Positions 22,551 through 26,389 of a stretch of 26,389 bases of DNA are shown piece after piece (position 1 is the stretch's first letter; each line of letters starts with the position of its first letter). The stretch is taken from NCBI GenBank assembly GCA_964565765.1, contig CAZMGF010000037.1, forward strand, positions 1 through 26,389. Reading direction: 5' to 3'. The stretch is from Bog-1181 sp964565765 (lineage in GTDB: Bacteria; Oederibacteriota; PGYV01; Palsa-1178). The notes beneath the pieces were generated by a model. The model saw only the letters and a list, made by a program, of their open reading frames with translations, had not been told where the DNA came from and did no database searches. The translations under genes were made by a program, and so were the position numbers.

Positions 22551-23768
22551 TTAATAACAGAATACAGGGACAACTTTCTTCTGCCCGGGCTTCAGGTTGT
22601 AACTAAAATCAAGTTCCTTGGATCCTTCCGCGTTGTTAAGCACAAGCGAGGCTTTCATTTTTCCCGGGGTTACAGCCATACGCACAAGCTGGAACCTTGC
22701 CGGTATTGTCCTCCAGGAACGTGTATCGGCCCTGTCCTCCTGGACAAAATACTTCAATATCGGAACCTGTGATGCGAGGTTTTTTACCACACTTGAAGCG
22801 GCTTTCTTAAGCAGTATCACTCCCACCCTGACCTCAAGATTCTTTACCGCCATTTTTGATACATCCTGGGCCGTAAAAGCGCTGAACGTCAGGCCCTGCG
22901 CGTACGCGTCCAGGGAATCAAGCTCATATCCCCTGCCCTGAAATACCGGCATGTGAAAAGAGCCCTCCACCTTATACGCCGGCATTCCGTCATATACTAC
23001 AAAAAGCAGTTCTGATTTTTTATTCAGCTGGTCTTCCGGCGTTGTATTCAACGGGCCGTACTGTTTGTTAAACTCCTCAACATCGTCCTTAAACCCGAGC
23101 GCGAGCGCGCATCTTACAACAGCTTCCTTTGCCTCAAGCGGCACCTGGGTGCCGTAATACTGGTTGTATTTTTCATATGCCTTGAGGGCGTGTTTGTAAT
23201 CAATGTAAGCGTCGTTTATTTCCCCGTTTGCCTCATAGCAAAACCCCGAAATAAACCTGGCAAACGCGTCATCCCTGTAGATTGCCTTGTCGCCGTAGCT
23301 GTCGGCTATTAGGTTTATCTTGTTGTTAACTTTCTTTACTTCCACCCTGGCGGACTGGAAATCCCCGGTATACATATAATCCAGGGCCGCGAGAATATTG
23401 ACCATAACCTGCTCAAAATCTTCGCCCGAATATTTTATTGAAAGGTCGTTTGACAGGAACGAATAGGTTTCATCCACCGCGCTCCTTGTATAAAGCTTTT
23501 CTATCATGTCATCGGCCTTCTGCATAAAATCGCTTGATATCTTGTAATTGCCGAGCATCTGTGTCACAGAACCCTTGTCGAAAAGATATATAAGCTCGCT
23601 TTTGTCGTTGTATTCGTTTCCGGACGTTTTTTCCTTGTCAATGAGCTTGTCCGCGAGATCGTACTGCCCCGTCATTATGTATGTATCCAGTGTCTTTCGG
23701 AAAGGAACCGCGCACCCGGCAAGCAGCACGCACAACAGGACAGGCAGCAAAACATTTATTTTTTTCAT
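22551..23768 (-). CDS. COG3014-type lipoprotein with TPR-like helices
   Basis: A 405-residue lipoprotein: signal peptide with lipobox LLAGC (Cys19). Residues about 25-230 form TPR-like helices (YDLADKLIDKE, YLFDKGSVTQMLGNYKISSDFM, DAFARFISGFCYEANGEINDAYIDYKHALKAYEKY). A beta-rich C-terminal domain follows (ELLFVVYDGMPAYKVE, FHMPVF). The phrase DDAFARFISGFCYEANGEINDAYIDY is split here only for description and matches what I recall of COG3014, an uncharacterised family. GGGAGG precedes the ATG. It lies downstream of lpoB, a pairing I have seen in other phyla. It may help position or regulate cell-wall synthases, but this is inferred only from its neighbour. Confidence 0.82.
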   Translation of the reverse strand: MKKINVLLPVLLCVLLAGCAVPFRKTLDTYIMTGQYDLADKLIDKEKTSGNEYNDKSELIYLFDKGSVTQMLGNYKISSDFMQKADDMIEKLYTRSAVDETYSFLSNDLSIKYSGEDFEQVMVNILAALDYMYTGDFQSARVEVKKVNNKINLIADSYGDKAIYRDDAFARFISGFCYEANGEINDAYIDYKHALKAYEKYNQYYGTQVPLEAKEAVVRCALALGFKDDVEEFNKQYGPLNTTPEDQLNKKSELLFVVYDGMPAYKVEGSFHMPVFQGRGYELDSLDAYAQGLTFSAFTAQDVSKMAVKNLEVRVGVILLKKAASSVVKNLASQVPILKYFVQEDRADTRSWRTIPARFQLVRMAVTPGKMKASLVLNNAEGSKELDFSYNLKPGQKKVVPVFCY

Positions 23769-23794
23769 TTTTGAACCTCCCTTATATTTACACC

Positions 23795-23823
23795 ATAATA
23801 CAGCATATTAAAAACAAAAACAA
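23795..23823 (-). promoter_or_regulatory. Candidate promoter of the COG3014-type gene
   Basis: On the minus strand there is a weak -35 TTGTTT (23818-23823), a 17-base spacer and a -10 TATTAT (23795-23800). It lies just after the lpoB terminator, so the gene may be transcribed separately from lpoB. Confidence 0.35.
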
Positions 23824-23833
23824 GAGCGGGTAA

Positions 23834-23868
23834 AAAAAAAGACGGGCTGTTAAGGCCCGTCTTTTTTT
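23834..23868 (-). terminator. Intrinsic terminator after lpoB
   Basis: GACGGGC (23841-23847) pairs with GCCCGTC (23855-23861) around TGTTAAG. Seven A pair with seven T outside the core, giving a near-symmetrical terminator. It lies 15 bases after the lpoB stop and before the COG3014-type gene, so the latter depends on read-through or its own promoter. Confidence 0.9.
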
Positions 23869-23883
23869 CATATAAACCTTATT

Positions 23884-24486
23884 TTAGAACCCTACTCCGG
23901 GCCTGTCAATTATCTTTTTTATCTGTTTCTGTCCCGGCCAGACTATGCTGTTTGACTGCATGTCTATAAGATTCATATCCACCTGATAGAAAACCGCCTT
24001 TTTTCCGCTTACCTGGTCAATTATGGACGAAACCTGCCCCTTTAACATATAATCAGCCGCAGCCTCACCCTTGAAGTTTTTCTTTGTGTCGTCAGAAGAA
24101 TAATCCTGCTGGTCGGTTCTTTCATCCCTTATCTCGGTGCGCTCGTCCTTTGACGCCACAAAATCCACGGAACCGGATTTAATAAGCTCGCGCTCTATCG
24201 ACTTCCTGAAAACGTCGGTATCAATATGCTCGTCTGTTTTATTGCTGATTGTCCCCACTATAACCCTGGGATTCCTTCCCTGGGCCTTTAAAAATTTATT
24301 GAGCCACGGGAAGTCGAGGGCTTCCTTTACCATCTGCTCTGCCACCAGCTGTGAATCAGTGTCGTTCCACCTTCCTGAAAGGTCTGCAACTGTATCGGTG
24401 GATACCCTCTGCACCGTCGTGCTGGCGCATGAAGTGAATATCGCGGCCGCCGAAAGCACTGCAAGCAAGATTAAAAATTTTTTCAT
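23884..24486 (-). CDS. lpoB: Outer-membrane lipoprotein, penicillin-binding-protein activator LpoB family
   Basis: In E. coli LpoB is an outer-membrane lipoprotein that reaches through the peptidoglycan to activate PBP1b. Here 200 residues start with a signal peptide and lipobox FTSC (Cys20). The globular domain has the family features: DLSGRWNDTDSQLVAEQMV, RNPRVIVGTISNKTDEHID, FRKSIERELIKSG, a D/E/R-rich loop (RTEIRDERTDQQ), AADYMLKGQVSSI and VFYQVDMNLID. The linker between Cys20 and the domain is short, unlike the long one in E. coli, so the domain stays near the membrane. GGGAGG precedes the start. It lies 28 bases after the beta-barrel gene and ends at a strong terminator. Whether it activates a PBP here is not shown. 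Confidence 0.88.
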   Translation of the reverse strand: MKKFLILLAVLSAAAIFTSCASTTVQRVSTDTVADLSGRWNDTDSQLVAEQMVKEALDFPWLNKFLKAQGRNPRVIVGTISNKTDEHIDTDVFRKSIERELIKSGSVDFVASKDERTEIRDERTDQQDYSSDDTKKNFKGEAAADYMLKGQVSSIIDQVSGKKAVFYQVDMNLIDMQSNSIVWPGQKQIKKIIDRPGVGF

Positions 24487-24514
24487 AACAATCCTCCCTC
24501 TATTATTTTATAAA

Positions 24515-25057
24515 TTAGAACCTGTATCCAATACCGCAGCTTATGTTGAGCCAGTTAATATCGCCGTTATAAACTATTGTCTTAAAAGGCGCCCCGGCGT
24601 CTGAAAGGGATTTGACCCAGTCCAGCCCGAGCCTCAAAACCATGGAGTTGTCGAGAGCGATGTCAAGCCCCGCGCCTATGGTTGCCGCGTCAATATTGTC
24701 GGTAAAATTACCGTAATACATTATCCCGCCCTTTACATAAGGCGTAAAAGTCGTTGGAAGTATGTAGTAAATAACCCCGAGCCCCGCTGATAATCCAGGA
24801 TAAGTGTTGCCGACCCCCGCGTAAACAGCCATATTCTTTATAAAATTATAGGAATACTCAAGCCCCGTGCAGAAAGGCGGCCCGAACGTAATTAAAAGTT
24901 CGTTTGGCCTCTGGTCCCTCGGATAGTATGTCCTTTCGAGGTCTGCCTGGTTTGTGCTGATAAGATTGTCCACCTTTGCGGTAAGCTCGCCGAACGCCAG
25001 AAGTGATGAGGCGAAAGCAACTGACAAAACGATGAAAAGCATTAATACTTTTTTCAT
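24515..25057 (-). CDS. Outer-membrane beta-barrel protein
   Basis: About 180 residues starting at MKKVLMLFIVLSVAFASSLLAFG (signal peptide, cleavage near residue 21). The rest consists of alternating amphipathic strands with Gly/Tyr turns (GLEYSYNFIKNMAVYAGVGN, FTPYVKGGIMYYG, ISCGIGYRF) and ends in Phe, the usual BAM recognition residue. It is probably an eight-stranded barrel of unknown function. An in-frame start exists at 25099, but the ATG at 25057 has AAGGAGGG upstream and begins the signal peptide, so I chose it. It is the first gene of a unit with lpoB, and its promoter contains a palindrome. Confidence 0.85.
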   Translation of the reverse strand: MKKVLMLFIVLSVAFASSLLAFGELTAKVDNLISTNQADLERTYYPRDQRPNELLITFGPPFCTGLEYSYNFIKNMAVYAGVGNTYPGLSAGLGVIYYILPTTFTPYVKGGIMYYGNFTDNIDAATIGAGLDIALDNSMVLRLGLDWVKSLSDAGAPFKTIVYNGDINWLNISCGIGYRF

Positions 25058-25087
25058 TTTCAAACCCTCCTTATGTTCATTTTTATG

Positions 25088-25116
25088 AATATACCACATT
25101 TATTTATAAATGTGAA
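25088..25116 (-). promoter_or_regulatory. Promoter of the beta-barrel/lpoB unit
   Basis: On the minus strand there is a -35 TTCACA (25111-25116), a 17-base spacer and a -10 TATATT (25088-25093). The string TGTGGTATATT at the -10 is identical to that of the rimP promoter. Transcription would start near 25081, about 25 bases before the ATG. Confidence 0.65.
25095..25114. promoter_or_regulatory. Perfect palindrome in the promoter spacer (candidate operator)
   Basis: CACATTTA and TAAATGTG, separated by four bases, form a 20-bp perfect inverted repeat that fills the spacer between the -35 and -10. A dimeric repressor bound there would block polymerase. It is AT-rich and not followed by a T run, so it is a poor terminator for the upstream glycosyltransferase gene. 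Confidence 0.5.
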
Positions 25117-25118
25117 TA

Positions 25119-26282
25119 TTATTTTAACGGCTCTTGCCCCGTGGAGTGAAGCCCTGCATAAAGCAGTCCGTGTTCTTTTAGCATATACTTAAGATCAAAC
25201 TGCTTCAACGCCGCTTTTTTATTCCTGAATTTAAGTTTTCCTGTTTTCACGGCAAGTATCTTGCCTGCCGCGGATTCCGTGTCTGAAGCGGCGTATAATT
25301 CTCCGCATCCGGTAAGGTTTATAAATTCCCTGTTCCCGTCAATATCGCTTGCGATAACCGGCTTTCCCTCCGCGGCCGCCTGGACCAGCGTGCACGCCAG
25401 CCCTTCCCAGAGCGATGTCAGAAGATAAAGATCCGCCGCCGCAAGCAGCTTTTCCGGTTCATTGCTCCAGCCTATAAATTTAACCCTGCCGGAAACGCCT
25501 CTTTTAACAAGGAAATCCCTAACGTTTTCCATCATCGGTCCGTCACCCGCAAAAACAAACTGTATGTCATCCTCTTTTTTGCATGCTTTTTCGGCTATTG
25601 CCGCAAAAGCCATGGGGTTTTTCTGTTTTTTAAGGTTGCCTATCATGACTACGGTAAAGCGCCCCGCTTTAAGGCCGTATTTTTCAATCAGGGCTCTTCC
25701 GGCTTTTTTTTCTGCGGCGCCCGCTTTGAATTTCCTAAGGTCAATGCCGGCCCTGATTGTTTTATATTTTTCCTGTGTGCCGACGCCGTTTTTTAAGCCA
25801 TAAGCCGCCACATCCGATCCGACCGCGATAAGTTTATCTGTGAATAACCCGGCAAAACGCTCCAGCAGGACATAAACAAGGCGAGCCGCAGGGTTCTGAT
25901 ATTCGTGGAAAGGGAAGCCGTGGACCGTATGCACTATCTTCGGCTTGTTGCCGGCGGTAGCCGCAGCCAGCCTTCCCAGCAGGCCTGCCTTTGATGAATG
26001 GGTGTGTACAATGTCTATCCTGTTTTTTTCAAAATATGATATGAGCCTTAAATATGCTATAACGTCAAAAAAAAGGTCAACCGGATGTATAAGTTCGTCA
26101 AGAAAAGCCAGTTTGAGGTCCTTTATTTTTTTTGCTTCTTCATCAAGGTATCCGCCCCTGCCGCATATGAGGTGGACGTTATATTTTTTTCTGTCTATAT
26201 TTTGGGCGAGATAAATGGCAACCTGCTGCGCCCCGCCAAGGTCAAGCCGTGTTATAACAATCGCGATATTTTTCTTTTCCAT
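25119..26282 (-). CDS. Family GT4 glycosyltransferase
   Basis: A retaining GT-B enzyme expected to add a sugar from a nucleotide-sugar donor to a surface glycan on the cytoplasmic side. The N-terminal domain begins KNIAIVITRLDLGGAQQVA, the GGAxR/Q loop of GT4. Also visible are HTHSSKAGLLGRLAA, the C-terminal domain start VVMIGNLKKQKNP and LLTSLWEGLACTLVQAAAEG. In the EX7E motif the second Glu is Gln (EGLACTLVQ), a change seen in some family members. Both start choices are in frame. I prefer the ATG at 26282 with AAAGGA six bases upstream, giving about 387 residues. A further gene ends 26 bases upstream, so it is probably part of a polysaccharide or glycoconjugate operon extending beyond the window. 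Confidence 0.92.
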   Translation of the reverse strand: MEKKNIAIVITRLDLGGAQQVAIYLAQNIDRKKYNVHLICGRGGYLDEEAKKIKDLKLAFLDELIHPVDLFFDVIAYLRLISYFEKNRIDIVHTHSSKAGLLGRLAAATAGNKPKIVHTVHGFPFHEYQNPAARLVYVLLERFAGLFTDKLIAVGSDVAAYGLKNGVGTQEKYKTIRAGIDLRKFKAGAAEKKAGRALIEKYGLKAGRFTVVMIGNLKKQKNPMAFAAIAEKACKKEDDIQFVFAGDGPMMENVRDFLVKRGVSGRVKFIGWSNEPEKLLAAADLYLLTSLWEGLACTLVQAAAEGKPVIASDIDGNREFINLTGCGELYAASDTESAAGKILAVKTGKLKFRNKKAALKQFDLKYMLKEHGLLYAGLHSTGQEPLK

Positions 26283-26307
26283 TTGGCATCCTTTCAAATC
26301 CGCCATT

Positions 26308-26389
26308 TTAGGCAATTGATTCCAGTACCTGCGTACCTTCCTTAATATGCCAGTCTATTTTATTTTTACCGCAAAACTCAATTACCTGT
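26308..26389 (-). CDS. C-terminal fragment of an upstream gene (partial)
   Basis: An open frame enters from the window edge and ends at TAA (26310-26308), giving the last 26 residues, QVIEFCGKNKI...VLESIA. The composition looks like normal protein, and the spacing (26 bases before the glycosyltransferase ATG) fits an operon. The fragment is too short to identify. Another glycan-synthesis gene is likely from context only. Confidence 0.55.
   Translation of the reverse strand, partial: QVIEFCGKNKIDWHIKEGTQVLESIA

Overview
The window is about 26 kb of a Gram-negative-type bacterial chromosome with compact operons, nearly all on the minus strand. Only two genes read rightward: a CBS-GGDEF gene near 4 kb and a small secreted protein near 22 kb. 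An outer membrane is indicated by an outer-membrane beta-barrel with a C-terminal Phe, an LpoB-type lipoprotein, an O-antigen-ligase/polymerase homologue and a Spy/CpxP-like periplasmic protein. The long Thr/Pro/Ser stalk and the YPNPFNP-type C-terminal domain of the large secreted protein are habits I associate with uncultivated lineages such as Goldbacteria and relatives of Elusimicrobia. That placement is an inference, and no rRNA gene is present to test it.

Layout from left to right. (1) 1-393: an unrecognised gene interrupted by an in-frame TAG, with a very good promoter. (2) 551-3766: a secreted modular protein of about 1070 residues, divergent from a CBS-GGDEF signalling protein (3972-4898). 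(3) 4916-6061: a Spy/CpxP-like protein followed closely by a small Gly/Ser-rich lipoprotein. (4) 6191-13043: a translation/transcription operon in the order rimP, nusA, infB, rbfA, nrnA-like DHH phosphoesterase, ribF and a membrane protein. It starts at a strong promoter, and the leader contains a terminator-like hairpin. truB, often found between nrnA and ribF, is missing here. (5) 13251-20932: ileS, DUF5665, lspA, lgt, a RluD-family synthase, an O-antigen-ligase/TPR protein and a macro-domain protein, most of them overlapping by a few bases. (6) 20933-21866: an accessory patch with a 159-bp inverted-repeat element, a cupin gene and an unusual structured stretch. (7) 21867-22466: a secreted protein of unknown function ending at a perfect 22-bp bidirectional terminator. 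(8) 22551-25057: a beta-barrel protein, LpoB and a COG3014-type lipoprotein, probably an envelope/cell-wall module. (9) 25119-26389: a GT4 glycosyltransferase and the 3' end of another gene.

Together the genes serve translation and ribosome maturation, lipoprotein maturation (lspA and lgt act on the lipoproteins encoded here) and envelope assembly. I see no CRISPR array, tRNA, rRNA, transposase or prophage gene. The best leads are the amber-interrupted gene, the inverted-repeat element upstream of ileS, the structured stretch at 21621-21708, the beta-barrel/LpoB/COG3014 module with a palindrome inside its promoter, and the nested domain architecture of the large secreted protein. I did not find a clear-cut new defence or mobile system.
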